DNA from: Rhizopus arrhizus
Taxonomy: Eukaryota > Mucoromycota > Mucoromycetes > Mucorales > Rhizopodaceae
Length of the DNA: 64,000 nt
NCBI GenBank assembly: GCA_024220505.1
Contig: JAKZZE010000018.1
Coordinates: forward strand, 372,001 to 436,000
Direction: 5' to 3'
Below the pieces are notes generated by a model, which worked only from the letters and a program-made list of their open reading frames with translations, made no database searches and had not been told where the DNA came from. Below, piece by piece: positions 24,247 to 35,678 of this stretch; position 1 is the stretch's first letter; each line of letters starts with the position of its first letter. A program made the translations under genes and the position numbers.

Positions 24247-24840
24247 ATGACTGTAGAAACTGTGACTCCAACTATTATTGATCATAATAATGCTGAACCT
24301 ACTGCTCAATCTTTTGAAAAGAAATCGAAAAAGCCAATTCGTCAGGTAAGAAAAAAGAAAAAAGAATTTGATGGTTCATTCGCTCAAATTTGTAAATAAT
24401 TTTAGGCAGTGGGTGGTATTGTTATATTGGACAATAAAGTATTGATGCTCTCGAGTCGTAAGAGTGAAGATGCCTATCGTCTTCCTCGAGGTGATTGTAG
24501 AGAAAATGAAACGCCTGAGCAAGCCATCATCCGAATCCTTCGCGAAGAAGCAGGTATTGAAACTGAAGATATCAAACAACGTGTGGGTACATATACAAAG
24601 GCAAACAAGAAGGGTAAGATTGTATGTCATCACTGGATTTATGAAATCACAGATCCAAAGGTACTCGAATTTTGGCCTGCAGTAGACCGTCAACGAGTTT
24701 GGGTAAGGAATAAAAGGGCAAAAAAGAGAAATAATTAAACTGAAAATTATGAATAGTTGACAATTGAAGAAGCAATTGCTGCTTCTGCTGATAGACACAT
24801 CTCACGCTTAGCTCTTCACAGTTGTTCTTTATCATCATAA
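24247..24840 (+). CDS. Nudix hydrolase, diphosphoinositol-polyphosphate-phosphohydrolase-like
   Basis: Three exons (24247-24345, 24406-24702, 24757-24840) give 159 residues. A short polar N-terminus leads into AVGGIVILDNKVLMLSSRKS and then a Nudix box GDCRENETPEQAIIRILREE followed by AGIE. This is the size and arrangement of Aps1/DIPP-type enzymes that hydrolyse diphosphoinositol polyphosphates and diadenosine polyphosphates. The box departs from the consensus G-x5-E-x7-R-E-U-x-E-E-x-G-U: the Glu after the Arg is Ile (RILREE), and the second glycine typical of PKGG is Asp. The two metal-binding Glu residues of the REE part remain. Substrate is unproven. Confidence 0.8.
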
Positions 24841-25129
24841 TCTTTATATAGAAAAAAAAAATCATTCATTTTCTAAATATTTGTTAAAAAAAACTTTTTG
24901 ACGTGGTTGTCCCTTCATCTAAAAATAGATTTTTATTTTTTCCTTTCTTTTACACTAAACAAATAAAAATAAAATACATAAACATTATAATTAAGATTAA
25001 CCTTATTGCCACTCAAGTTACAATGATATTTTAATTTTTTTGGTAAGCAACAAATTATATTTCCAGAAAGAAGAAAGAGTTTTAGTTTTTTTAATGAAAA
25101 AAAAAAAAATGAAGAAAATAAAGAGCCTT

Positions 25130-26126
25130 TTACATAATATCCCAAAGATCCTCAAAAGCACAGCAAACTTTACCACATGCAACAGATGCTGATAATGCAT
25201 ACTGTGAAATACCTATTGAATATGAATTTAACACGTAAACCTAATTCTATTCTCCAATCTGTTTCCTTTCTTACCAATTTTTTCTTTTGCATAATCATCT
25301 GCAAATGTATCGGGCCCTTTGGCCATAGCGCCGACTGCAATCACTACTGGTTGTCCATCAGGTAATTGTTTAAAATAATCATATAGTTTGACTTTGGCTG
25401 CATTACATGAAAGCGCTTTGTGATTTTCAATTTAGTTTTTTATTGTTAAATAAATCTTCTCTTCTCCTTACCTAATATTTTAGAATTTTGTGGAAAATAC
25501 TGTTGTACTGGACCAGGAACAATGTCTAAAAGTGTTACATTGCCTTCAACATCTCCTTTAATGCATCCTCTTTCTAATAATTGAACTAAAGTGATATTTA
25601 ATAAAACATAATAGCAATACATGATCATCGTATAGTTTACCCATCAATCCCGAAAAACGTTTAATAGTTCTAGGTATACGACAAGCAGGATTGATACGAA
25701 TAACTACACCTTTTGCAGTATGAATATAAACCTAGCATACAACCTGTCAATTTCTATTTTCTTTTTCTCTCATATTTTCAACACACTGTACCTCAAGGTG
25801 ACCTGATTTATTTAAAGGACTGTCTAGTAATGTTAAGAGACACTAGAGCATTTTTGTTAGTCTCTCTTTTTTTTTCGGGACAAAAGTAGGTTTAGTTTTA
25901 CTTGATGGACAATATCGGGTCTTGCATCGGCAATATCTCTTCCAAGCTTTTTAAGCACGGATTGATGTTCATCGCAGTTGAGTAATTGCATTTTCGTGTC
26001 AAATCGAGTTGATAAACGTGCTGCTTCTAGTGAAGCATTTTCAAGTACAATAATCACCTTACGACTTTGTGGCACTACTTCATGATCTTGTGTAGGGGCT
26101 TCATGCCATGAAGAATCCTCTGCCAT
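25130..26126 (-). CDS. EMG1: EMG1/Nep1, 18S rRNA pseudouridine-N1 methyltransferase
   Basis: SPOUT-family enzyme needed for small-subunit ribosome assembly; it methylates the hypermodified pseudouridine of 18S rRNA. Seen from the start at 26126: [44 protein letters not shown], then after an intron [20 protein letters not shown] and [19 protein letters not shown]. The C-terminal knot has [15 protein letters not shown] and ends [20 protein letters not shown]. Four introns lie near 25830-25910, 25625-25740, 25440-25475 and similar positions. All motifs expected for the family are present. It is followed, head to tail on the same strand, by other nucleolar genes in the window. Confidence 0.93.
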
Positions 26127-26879
26127 TCTATGTTATAAAAAGTGAAATGTTCAGAAATATTGAAAAAAAAAAAAAGAAAAGAAAAAAAAAAAGTTTAAAT
26201 GCCGTATTATAAATGCCAGACATTTTAAAAGATCAAGATTATATGCAAAGTAAATAAAATTGAAATAAAACTTTACAACAAGAGCTCATCATATTCATCC
26301 AGCTTGAATTGATTTTATATTAGCCTTATGCTTAATATTAGTGCTTACGGGGAAAAAATTGTGACCAGCAAAGCAGTTGATGTTACAACCAAGAAAGAGT
26401 ATTGTAAGCAATCATTTGCTGTGAATTAAGATGATTTGTAGTTACCCAAAATACAGTCTGATTGGAAACCTACCATTTGTTGCTGCAATACAAGCTTATT
26501 TCTTACATTTAAGTAGCACAGTGCGTAAAAACAGTCATCTTTTTCACTGTCTTTATGCTTTCAGCTTTGGACGTTGTGGAGGCTTTGTTTATGGTGTCAT
26601 CTATTTCAATCACCATTGGCCAATCAAAAACGACATCTTAGATTCATAAAAAGGACCATCACCTCTTTCTCTTAAATTCTTATGGTTCTTTCCGACAAAA
26701 TATTTCACCAGTTGGTCAGTGCAGTCACGCAGCAACTATAAGCACCAGGGTTTTCTACTAAATTGAAAAATATGCCCTGGCCCCAAGTAGTGGCCAGGAA
26801 GCGAACATTGCTCATGCATGCTACTTCAGAACGCAACGTTCACAACAGTGAATAAGACAAAGTTATTTATTTCAAAATG
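26127..26879. other. Intergenic region upstream of EMG1
   Basis: The first 60 bp are an A-rich leader for EMG1 (on the complementary strand). Beyond it I find no motif. A 72-codon frame at 26431-26649 (+) has no family resemblance and adjoins transposon remnants, so I do not call it. Confidence 0.35.
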
Positions 26880-27560
26880 TAGAAAGCAGAACGTTCTCCA
26901 GGTAAGGTCTTTCTGGACATGACCAGTAAATCTGAATCGTCTGTACAATTCATGTCCTTAATCACAGAACAATTTCCATCACAAATTGCAGTTGCAACGA
27001 CCAAAGAAGGCAGTCGAAAGATTGCTGAAATCGACTTTAATCTACTAGATCCTGCCATCGATCACATTCTCAAAGATGATATTACCTTTGAAAATGATAC
27101 GTTTAGGCTTTTATCTTCTCGAGCCTTAGATCCAACTGTTCCTTTGGTTCGACTTTGACTATCGAACCTTTTCTTTCTTAGTAGAACATTGTTAAGGAAC
27201 AATTGCAAATGAGTTTGGATCCTTATGGCTCCCATTCTTGATTTGGGGATCCTACGAGAATTATACACCGGCACCTATATAGGTTCGGATGATGCCATCC
27301 TGAGCCTCCTTAAAGATGATGGCAGGTTCTCTCCCCTTTCTCATCATCTTCCTTGGTATGAATCGGAAGATGAAGGCTTTTATACAGTGTGGAGTGACAT
27401 GCCCACTTAATGTTGCTACTGTCACGCTGAAGGACATGCCGTTGCCGCCCTCAAAAGGGGCAGATACGATCTTGACTAGCACGTTCAATCGCTTATATTC
27501 TGTTTCTTTTGGTTCACACCGCTCTAGACGTGTGACTCCTATTTTATTTCATAAAAAAAA
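26880..27560 (+). pseudogene. LINE ORF1/gag remnant with degenerate zinc knuckle
   Basis: Three overlapping frames together spell one gag-like protein broken by frameshifts and stops. The first (26919-27158) has VQFMSLITEQFPSQIAVATT; the second (27225-27410) has GTYIGSDDAILSLLKDD and ends in FYTVWSDMPT, directly followed by a frame reading YCHAEGHAVA. The W-S-x-M-P ... C-x2-C-x4-H arrangement matches the zinc-knuckle region of mucoralean LINE ORF1 and resembles WSNMKPICNYC in the LINE at 5.3-6.0 kb. It is GC-richer than its surroundings. No reverse transcriptase sequence follows, so this is a 5' fragment or an old truncated copy. Confidence 0.6.
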
Positions 27561-27633
27561 AACCTGAATCAAGGGATAATGCAATGTAATTTATGTACAT
27601 ACAATCATTTCATTTATTTATTGTCGTTATTAT

Positions 27634-29115
27634 TTATCGCTTCTTGTACAGACAAGGCTTTAATAACTGCTGTGCCTTTTTCTGAAGTTTGTTTTTTGAA
27701 GCGCCCATGCCTGCACCCTTCTTCAATGCTCTTTTTTGAGTCTTGGTTAAACCAGATAGAACCTCATCTTCCACTTCCTCTTCATAGTTGGGTTGCTTTG
27801 TGAAATATAACATCACAAACATCTTATTATTATCGTCCTTGTCCATAAAATCAAATCCCAATTCTTCTAAAAGTGAAATAAATCTATCAATATCACTAAA
27901 TCGACTTACGACTTCTGCTATTTTTAATTCGCCACTAAACAGAGAGAGTGAGAGAGGTTATCACTATTTGTTAACAAGATCATCTTTTATCATTTTACTT
28001 ACCCAACTTTAAGAACACGATGAGCTTCTTTCAAAAATTCAAGGTAATTAGTACCCATTAATGATAATGAGAATACGACAACATCAACAGAGTTTGCTTC
28101 AAGTGGTAACTGTGAAATGTAAGACATCAAAGACATAAAAGTTTTTTTTTTACCTTTGATATATCACAAGCAGTAACAAGTTCGTTTTTGGCAATTAAAT
28201 CAAAACTCAATACTTTATGCTTCTTTAGTGTTTGAGCAATCATTGCATCCCCACAACCTAAATCTGCAATCACGGTGGTCTTTGGAAGGTGCTTCAGTTG
28301 ATCGATAATCACATCTACTGGATTCACTGGCCAAGATTCTACTTGATGACGGAAACCTTCGTGATACTAATGATGTGTAAGTTTTTTTTTTTTTTTTTAC
28401 TTTTCTTTTCTGCAAAATAAATGCTTTACTTCATCAAACAATTCAGGTTTTTCTTGAAATAGCTCAAATGATTTGTTACCAGGAGTCGTGTATAACTGCT
28501 CATTCAACCAACGGAACCGAGCACCTGATAACTTTTCTTTCATTTTACGCTGAAGTGGTGTAAGACCAGCATCCAAATCAACCTTTTTACTGCTAGCGAC
28601 TACTGCTGTTGGCACGGGAGTTTTATTGGAATGATTTTCTTTAACAGGTTGCTTCTTTTTATCATTTTTAGCCAACAGCTATTTCCTCGATAAAATCAAT
28701 AAACTGTCAATCACCGTTTCTATCAAAATACCTTTTGCAACTTTTCTTTTTGCTGGTTCTTGGTCTGCTTCTTTCCTTCCTGTCCGTTGCCCTTCTGATC
28801 TTGCTTGTCATTCTTTTTGTTTTCGGGTTTGCCGTTATCCTTTTGCTTGCTTTGCTCTTGTTTATTATTATTCTTTTGTTTACTTTTCTTTTGCTTTGGT
28901 TTTTCAGTCTTGGGGAGATTGTCTTCTAATGGTCGCTTTTTATTGTTATTGTTCTTGGTATTTGTTGAAAGTGAAGAAAGTTGAGCCTGAAGCTGATCGG
29001 CTTCTTTGGTAACTTCTGTAGATTTTCCTTGGGTTGCATGCTTTCTGTCTCTCTTTGCTTCTTGTGCAATGTTTTTGGGTAGTGCCCAACCAGACGCTTC
29101 AAAGAGAGGTTGCAT
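27634..29115 (-). CDS. RRP8: RRP8, nucleolar 25S rRNA adenine-N1 methyltransferase
   Basis: Rossmann-fold SAM-dependent enzyme that makes m1A in large-subunit rRNA. The N-terminal third is a Lys/Gln/Asn-rich nucleolar-type region. After it come [20 protein letters not shown] and [10 protein letters not shown], the family-specific entry to the fold. The catalytic domain has [20 protein letters not shown] (motif I), DIS (start of the D-rich loop) and, after introns, [20 protein letters not shown] (motif IV) followed by RVLKVGGEL. The C-terminus is basic, ending in LKPCLYKKR. Introns lie near 28680-28730, 28380-28400, 28110-28150 and 27940-28000. The start ATG at 29115 is preceded by a long A/G-rich leader on the plus strand (T/C-rich in the transcript). 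Confidence 0.93.
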
Positions 29116-29516
29116 TTTATAAAGAAAAGAGAGGAAAGAAGAAGAAAAAAAAAAAGAAAAAAAAGAAAAAAAAAAAAAAAAAAGAAAAAAAAGCATTTTG
29201 CATATGAGGCTTATGAAATTGTGCATTTGCGGGATCTTGATTAATCACAGCAGAAAAAGGCTCTGAATCACCATGTAAGCTGCTCTGCCCCTCCTCTTCT
29301 CCTAAAGCAGCTTTATACATTGGCATTTTACAAGTGTAAATTTGAGCTTTTTCCTTTACATAAATAAGTTTTTTCACATGTAAATATGTGGTTTGACTTC
29401 AACGAAACGAGTGAATACATGCCTTTGTATATTTGCTAATAAGTTTAATTTTAAAACTAAAAAAGAAAGTGAAATGTTCTTTTAAGATACAATGATTTTG
29501 ATACAGTGACAATGCA
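29116..29516. other. RRP8 leader and Lpx1-like 3' flank
   Basis: Begins with a purine tract (A with scattered G, 29118-29191) immediately upstream of RRP8 on the template side. The remaining 300 bp hold no recognisable gene; a frame running through the purine tract is an artefact of low complexity. Confidence 0.4.
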
Positions 29517-30901
29517 TCACAACTTTGATGCTTCTTTCATGTTATTCACACGACTTATCAATTTCATCACTTCAGGGACTATAATAAGGTAGTATTAATA
29601 AAATGGCGACACTTGATAGGTTTATACCAAGAAGATCAGGAACTTCACAAGGCAACATGTGTGTTCCTTCAACAATCACAGATGTAGCCCATTCCGGATT
29701 TAAGGGAACAACAGACTCCTTTATCTCGCTAGTTAATCTATAAAGTAATTTTCAAAAATCAGCGGTAGGAAGCGTTGCTCTTTTTTCTTTAATTTACGTG
29801 GAAGAAACGGAAGCAAAGACATAGTGTACGGGTACTTTTAACAATCTAGCAGAATTGAATGCTGTAAAGCCTTCTGGAAATGCTGATAAATATAAGCGCT
29901 TTAGAGGTAAAGAGAAAAAAGAAGGTGAGTGAGTAATATGGATGTATGCTTGCCCTTCTTTTCCTTTACTCGTTCATGTTCCTTTGGACATTTGAGTCTT
30001 ATGGTGCCCTGGTCAGTATCATACGTTCCGTAATCCTATAAAAAAGCTATATTTCAATTCTGATATGAACTGTTCTTTTTCTTACCACGTAATTTTGTAG
30101 GGCTTCAGGATGAAAACGACTCCAAAAGGGTCCTTTCGAAAACGACTTTAAGCACGCTTCCCTATTATCAAGTATATGTGATTTATATGCCTCTTTTGTT
30201 TTTCTCTTAAGCAAAACCTATTGAACCATTCATCCTTTCGTTTATGAGCAGAATAAGCAGGATGTTTAAGCCTGACTTCCATGGGTGTAAAGTTATTTTT
30301 TAATGCGGGCTCGATTAGACAAAGACCATCAAATGTATGGGGGAAAAAAGACTGAAGTAAAATCCTTAGTGTAAGCATTAGACTCTTGTCTATATCTGTC
30401 TGATAGGTTCATTTACATAGATGAAGCGCCAAAACTATGACCGACGGCGATCAGCTGGTCATAGTTTTGCTTCAATTTCAATTCATCAACTACTTGTTTT
30501 ATATCCAGCGCATTATCAATCCACCGGTCTAACAAGAGGAAAAATAAAATAAAAACCGTAAAGCTACATTTTCCGATCATCGATCACTTACATGATGGTG
30601 AAAATTTGCCTTGGTTTAGTCTGGCAGATTCTCCGTGGAAACGAGCATCACTTATGACAACATGGATATCGATAAGATCGTATTCTCTTAAGCTCCTTAA
30701 ATGATCTACAAATATTTTTATGAATGGATGATAGGCTTCTTTATTGAATCCAATGCCATGCGAGAACAAAAAGGCGGTTCTCTTATGACTTTTCCCTGTT
30801 GCTGGAAATTCATGTTTTTCAGCAGCTAATCTTTCAATGTTCCAGCCTTCTGTTCCAGGATGAACAGGCATAACGTAACTTGAAGTAGGAATAAGACGCA
30901 T
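29517..30901 (-). CDS. LPX1: Lpx1-like peroxisomal alpha/beta hydrolase
   Basis: Probable lipase or esterase of the peroxisome matrix. The frame reads MRLIPTSSYVMPVHPG from an ATG at 30901, then FLFSHGIGFNKEAYHPF (oxyanion-hole region), a typical strand ISDARFHGESARLN, and the nucleophile elbow GHSFGAS (G-x-S-x-G), split by introns from LTLRILLQSFFPHTFDGLCL followed by IEPAL. The catalytic His is likely in VEGTHMLPCEVPDLL. The final exon ends in NMKEASKL: the last three residues SKL are a perfect type 1 peroxisomal targeting signal, found only after splicing out a ~50-nt intron near 29570-29620. An upstream exon towards 31015 is possible but no convincing junction was found. Confidence 0.8.
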
Positions 30902-31347
30902 ATGAAAGAAAAAGCGAAAGAAATGTGAATAATTAAAACTTGGTACTAAAACAAGAAAAAAAGGATAAGTTTGACGATTACATGCTGCTCTGCATGCAAA
31001 TAACAACAAACATCATGCTTTCTGAAATTAAAACCAAAAACAAATTTAAAGTAGCTTGAATTGCAATTTTTTTTTTTTCCTTTCTATAATGCAACTTGTT
31101 ATCATAAAGTCTGACTGCGTTTATTTATTTAAAAAATAATCTAAACAAATCTGCTTACGTCTTGAGAGATTGTTTATGCAGTAGAATTTACAACTCGATT
31201 AAAATTTTTTCCCGCTTTTCAATTCCTTTACTGTCAGCATCTAAAAAAAGGAAATATTCTATTATTTTTATGTTATTTATTGGAGGTTAAAAATTATTAA
31301 ACTATATAAAAAATAAAGATACAAAAAATATAAAAAAAAAATCTTGC
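30902..31347. other. Intergenic between hydrolase and permease
   Basis: About 445 bp with the hydrolase promoter (possible extra 5' exon near 30950-31015) and the permease 3' UTR. No RNA gene or repeat seen. Confidence 0.35.
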
Positions 31348-33420
31348 TTAGGCTGCATTCATATCACGGTAGGAAGAAGTTCCTTTCTCATAAAAAGCGT
31401 GTATAGCGCCACCACTAATTCTTAATTTTTTCGCTTCTTCATCCTCAAGAGCAGAGCTCTCATAAGGTAAGATCAGGTTGAGTATGATGGATATGATACC
31501 AGCCATAATATAACTCGTGCTCACAACAGTTGTAATTGCAGAAAGAAAGCCTTGCAAGGCTTGATTATCCGAACTAGGCAAAACATACTCAAACCAAGAA
31601 GGCACCAATGAGACGCCCAAGGCGATAGCCAAGGATGCAGCCACAACCACACGATCACGTCTTGTCCAGCTGAGGAAGCCAAGGATACGTATACCAGACG
31701 TAGCCACAGAAGCAAACAGAAATACAGTCATACCACCGATCAAAGGAGAAGGAATGGCCAAAAAGGCGGCAGCGATCTTGCTAAAGATACCACAAATAAT
31801 TAGTAGAAAAGCACAGACGACACCTGCGCGACGGTTAGCACAGCGAGTGACAGCGATCACGCCATTGTTTTGACTAAAAGTGACGACACCCATACTGGTG
31901 GCCAGACCAGAAAAGACACCAGAGATACCATCTGCCAAAAGACCACCTTGACAGCGTTCTTCAAAGACAGTACCTTCGATAGGTAAACCAGAGACATCAC
32001 AGGCTGCTGTCAAGTCGCCCAAACATTCGAGGATCATGTCTAGCTGTACGAAAAGAAAGGGAATAATGCCCGGCCCGTGAATGGTCCATTTGAAATGTTT
32101 AACCCACAGAAAGGTGCATACGGGGGCACTGGCAATACTTGAGCCGTCAAACATGCCAACAGAGGCAGCAATGATGCATCCGATCAAGAGACCGATGACG
32201 ACAGATATGTTTTTTAAAAACACCGAGCCGACCAATTCAATCACGATGATCGTAAAGAACACAGAGGCACCAAGGCCAAAATTGACCGGACCTCCCCAGG
32301 GTTGAGCATTAGGAGCAGAAGTATCAGGGCAGAGTCTATATTCACCACTTGTCGGTCTGTTCATGCAAAGCCCAGAACCGCCAGCCCAGTTTTCCATACC
32401 GGATGCTAGCAGATTGGCTCCAATCACAGTCAAGACGACACCAGTGACAATCTTGGGAAAAATCTTACGGATCACCCTAGGAGGTAAAAAGCTGATACCG
32501 ATGGACAAGAGTGCACAAAGCATCTGTTATTTTACATCAGTTTTTCTCCGCTAAAAAAAATGTGAACTGCATACCTGAGTTCCGAGGATGGCACCAAATG
32601 CATCTGGACATGGCAAATAGTTGATTGTTCCATCTGATAAAGTCTCTGTGGGGCAGTCTCCATCTAAATGGTAAAATAGGATTAGTGTGCTTTTTTGAAG
32701 GAGAGAATTGCTCTTACTTACTTTTATACATATTATGGATCACAGCTTGAGAGGCAGCTACATTGGCAAAGGAAACACCTGTGATTTGGAGTAAACCAGC
32801 TCCAATATAAAAGCGAGTTCCGGGAATATGAAATCGAATGATTTGAGTAAGACTGAGTACTAATGAGTATATACTTGGAAACGACTGAAGTTGAATGTTT
32901 ACCTCATTATTCCAGAAACAATGAGTGATGCAGAGACCATGTATCTTCGAGTATCTTCGTCAAGATTTAAACTGGAGCTTCCACTTCCTGAAATCAAGAT
33001 GGTAGGTGTAATAATACCACCAATCACAGCCAAGAAATCTATACATTACAGCTTAGATAAAATGCTGGTTGTACTTTTTTAGGTCCTACGTTGTATGCCC
33101 ATAAGAATAATTACTAGTATTGGGATATCATCATCAGGTCCATAAAATGGAGATTTATTGGCCCTTTTAGCTATAAAAGGAAGACGAGGCATACTATATA
33201 AATTTGTTAATTTTTTTTTTTTAAAATACGCTTTCATAAAGTACCAAAGTGCCCCATAGTCGTAGTTACCAATCCAGCCATCTTTTGTAGTGAATTTATG
33301 CTTTATTCTATCCCATTTTGTAGAAGGAGCTACAATGGGTGTATACAAGCTTGGTGCTGCGTGTATATTCTCCACTCTTACATCTTCATTTTCTGTTTTT
33401 TTCTCACTTGAAAAAGACAT
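31348..33420 (-). CDS. NCS2/NAT-family purine (xanthine/uric acid) permease
   Basis: Plasma-membrane symporter of the nucleobase-ascorbate transporter family, resembling Aspergillus UapA/UapC. The cytosolic N-terminus (MSFSSEKKTENEDVR) is followed, over about four introns, by roughly 14 hydrophobic segments; the last large exon (31348-32523) alone covers 391 codons. The NAT signature reads QNNGVIAVTRC, fitting Q/E/P-N-x-G-x4-T-R/K/G. Other family marks are FGLGASVFFTIIVIELVGSV and a Gly/Ser-rich helix GGMTVFLFASVATSGIRIL. The tail is hydrophilic (EDEEAKKLRISGGAIHAFY). Substrate range (xanthine, urate) is inferred from the signature, not shown. Confidence 0.92.
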
Positions 33421-34221
33421 GAAATAAAACAAAAACTCTTGGGGGGGAAAAGGAATGCGAGAAAAATTACAATGCTATTTATATGAGATGTTGGCCCCTA
33501 CTTTGTCTTGATAAATAAATCTCTCAAATAAGGAAAAATCCTAAAAGGTGCACAAAACTTACTACAGATAATTTTATTCGTTCAGTGCAACTTTTATTTT
33601 GTTATCTTATCATAAAACACACTTTTTGTGAAATATATAAAATGGATGTAAGCGTTGAATTAGAAAAACAAAAATATTCATGTGGTATTAAAAAAGAAAA
33701 CCAAGGTTTTGAAACCAAAGTTTATCAATACCAGATTCTCCACACTTGAAAAATATAATTAAAAAAGAGAAGAAAATATACTACCTATAAGTAGGTATAT
33801 TTCTTCATCATAAAAATCCTACCTTATCTTAATGTATAAATATACATGTATGGGCCTATATATAAAAAATCAAAAGTATAAACTGAGGTAAATTACTTTT
33901 ACAATGAGTGACCACTCTAAAAACTGCTGTTTTTGTAATTAATTGAATTTATGCACTTGCAAATAATTACCCAGAAAAAACATGTTCGTTTCGTGTGTAG
34001 ATATGTACATTTTAAAATAAAACAGGGGAAGATCTGCTGTGAAAAAAAAAATCATAAGCTGTAAGCAGTGAGAAAAGGAATGCTCTCCTAAATAAAATAA
34101 TAGCAGAGGAAAGCCTGCATGCATTTATTATTCATGCTGAATTTCAATTTACTGCCTTATTTTGTCCATGTTAAAGCCACTTAATCTTTTTACTTTTTAC
34201 CAAAAAAAAAAAAAAAAAAAA
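33421..34221. other. 800-bp divergent promoter region
   Basis: Between the permease (-) and the methyltransferase (+). It contains a G8 run at 33441-33448 just upstream of the permease ATG and an A20 run (34202-34221) that touches the methyltransferase ATG. No other element recognised. Confidence 0.45.
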
Positions 34222-35486
34222 ATGAGTGTAGAACAAGATAAACTTGACATTTGTAAAGAAAAGTTTGTCAACCTCATTTCTGAACTTGACGACAGTCAGT
34301 TTCATGAATTCCAACACTTTGTTACTTCTGCTATGGGTAAGCTTTTTATTTATATTTTTTGACAGATCTTTAAAAGAAAAAAAAAGGAGACAAAAGGATC
34401 AACCTATTATATAATTCATAGAGGAATATCATAGTCAAGTCCATAACGAAGATACAGAAATGGAAGAACACGATGGCAGTTTTCAACCTGTAAGTGATCT
34501 CAAGATGACGCGCTTAGGAAGAATCATAAAAGACCTTAGAACTCAAGTACCAATTTCAGCTGAAGCACCAGGAGAAAAGATTGTTATTCCAAATACAAAC
34601 GAAGTATATAACATTCACAAAAGGAAAGTCTGATATGGTCATCTAACATTGCTTAAAAAGTTTAAAGATTATAGTGAAGAAAATACGGTTCATGTCGATG
34701 GTTTTTTATTTACTGAGGAGGATGTTGATGATATGGTTGAAGAAGGAAAAATGTCACGTAACTATTGTTTAGATTGTAAATCTAAGAAGGTGACTCCTTT
34801 GAGTAAGTTGATAGCTAATATACTATTTGATATAATAGAGAACTAAAAAGGGTAAATTATAGATTTTATTTCCCATTCTGCCTCTGTATTACAATTACAG
34901 TTTTTATATCAAGTAGCATTAGCTAGTTCAGTTAAAGATAAAGTTATTGTTGATATCGGATCTAGATTAGGTGCTGTATTGTACACTGTATGTATATTAA
35001 AATGTTTGTATGGAGACAAATGTTTACATTGAATATTAGGGATATCTGTTTACCAAAGCACGCAAGTTGATTGGTGTAGAAATCAATGAATGGTTTAGCA
35101 ACTTGCAACGAGAGACAGTCAAGAAATACAAGATGGAAGATAGAGTTCAAGTTATTTGTAAAGACATTCAAGCAATGCCTGAGTTATTAAACAAAGAAGC
35201 AGATATCGTGATAATGAACAATGTATTTCAATTCTTCAACGGACTTGAAATTCAACAACAAATCTGGAAATTCATTCGTACAGAAACTAAAAAGAAGCCA
35301 GGATTATTGTTGGTTACGCTTCCTTCTTTGCAAGAGCAATTAAAATCAGCCGGTTTATCTGCTTCAAAATTAATGAAAGGTTGGGTTAAAGAAGTTAAAT
35401 TGACCTATGACGAAGGTTGGTTTCAAGAGATTAATGAAGACGAGTTAGAAGAGATTAAACAAGTTCATTTATATAAAGTATTATAA
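34222..35486 (+). CDS. SAM-dependent methyltransferase of unknown target
   Basis: Five or so exons. The N-terminal half is helical and charged (MSVEQDKLDICKEKFVNL; LKMTRLGRIIKDLRT), then comes a conserved block FLFTEEDVDDMVEEGKMSRN followed by YCLDCKSKKVTPL (a CxxC pair) and FISHSASVLQLQFLYQ. The C-terminal Rossmann fold has motif I VIVDIGSRLGAVLYT, GVEINEWFSNLQRE (acidic end of strand 2) and IVIMNNVFQFF (motif IV, N-N instead of D/N-P-P). The same block order occurs in uncharacterised fungal and animal proteins as I recall, but I cannot name the substrate. The donor and acceptor sites I placed are 34335/34421, about 34600/34662, about 34802/34862 and about 34989/35040. The stop codon is 42 bp before the composite transposon. 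Confidence 0.7.
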
Positions 35487-35528
35487 ATAAATTTTAAAGC
35501 TGTTCCTTTTTTATAAATCGCATCAATA

Positions 35529-35621
35529 CAGTATTTCCACTCTCAATTGGACACTTTCGAAAATATTGATCGGATTTTTTAAAAATAATTGACCACTTTC
35601 TTGAACTTCATTTGGACATTT
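35529..35621 (+). repeat. Left terminal inverted repeat
   Basis: Begins CAGTATTTCCACTCTCAATT and pairs with the right end over about 90 bp, with a few small gaps. TA precedes it (35527-35528). The repeat itself is built from ~23-bp units that continue inwards past its end. Confidence 0.85.
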
Positions 35622-35678
35622 GTTTGAAAACTAATTGATCACTTATTTTAAAACCAATTGGTCATTTTTATAAAAATT
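35545..35678 (+). repeat. Tandem ~23-bp subterminal repeats in the left end
   Basis: Six degenerate units start at 35545, 35564, 35587, 35610, 35633 and 35656 with a core like AATTGRYCACTTT; the last four are spaced exactly 23 bp apart and the first is 19 bp. A weaker seventh unit may start at 35679. The right end carries about three to four corresponding units in inverted orientation. Confidence 0.75.

Noticed and set aside
29117..29377. 86-codon frame with poly-Phe
   Set aside because: Produced by the purine tract upstream of RRP8; no start context or domain.
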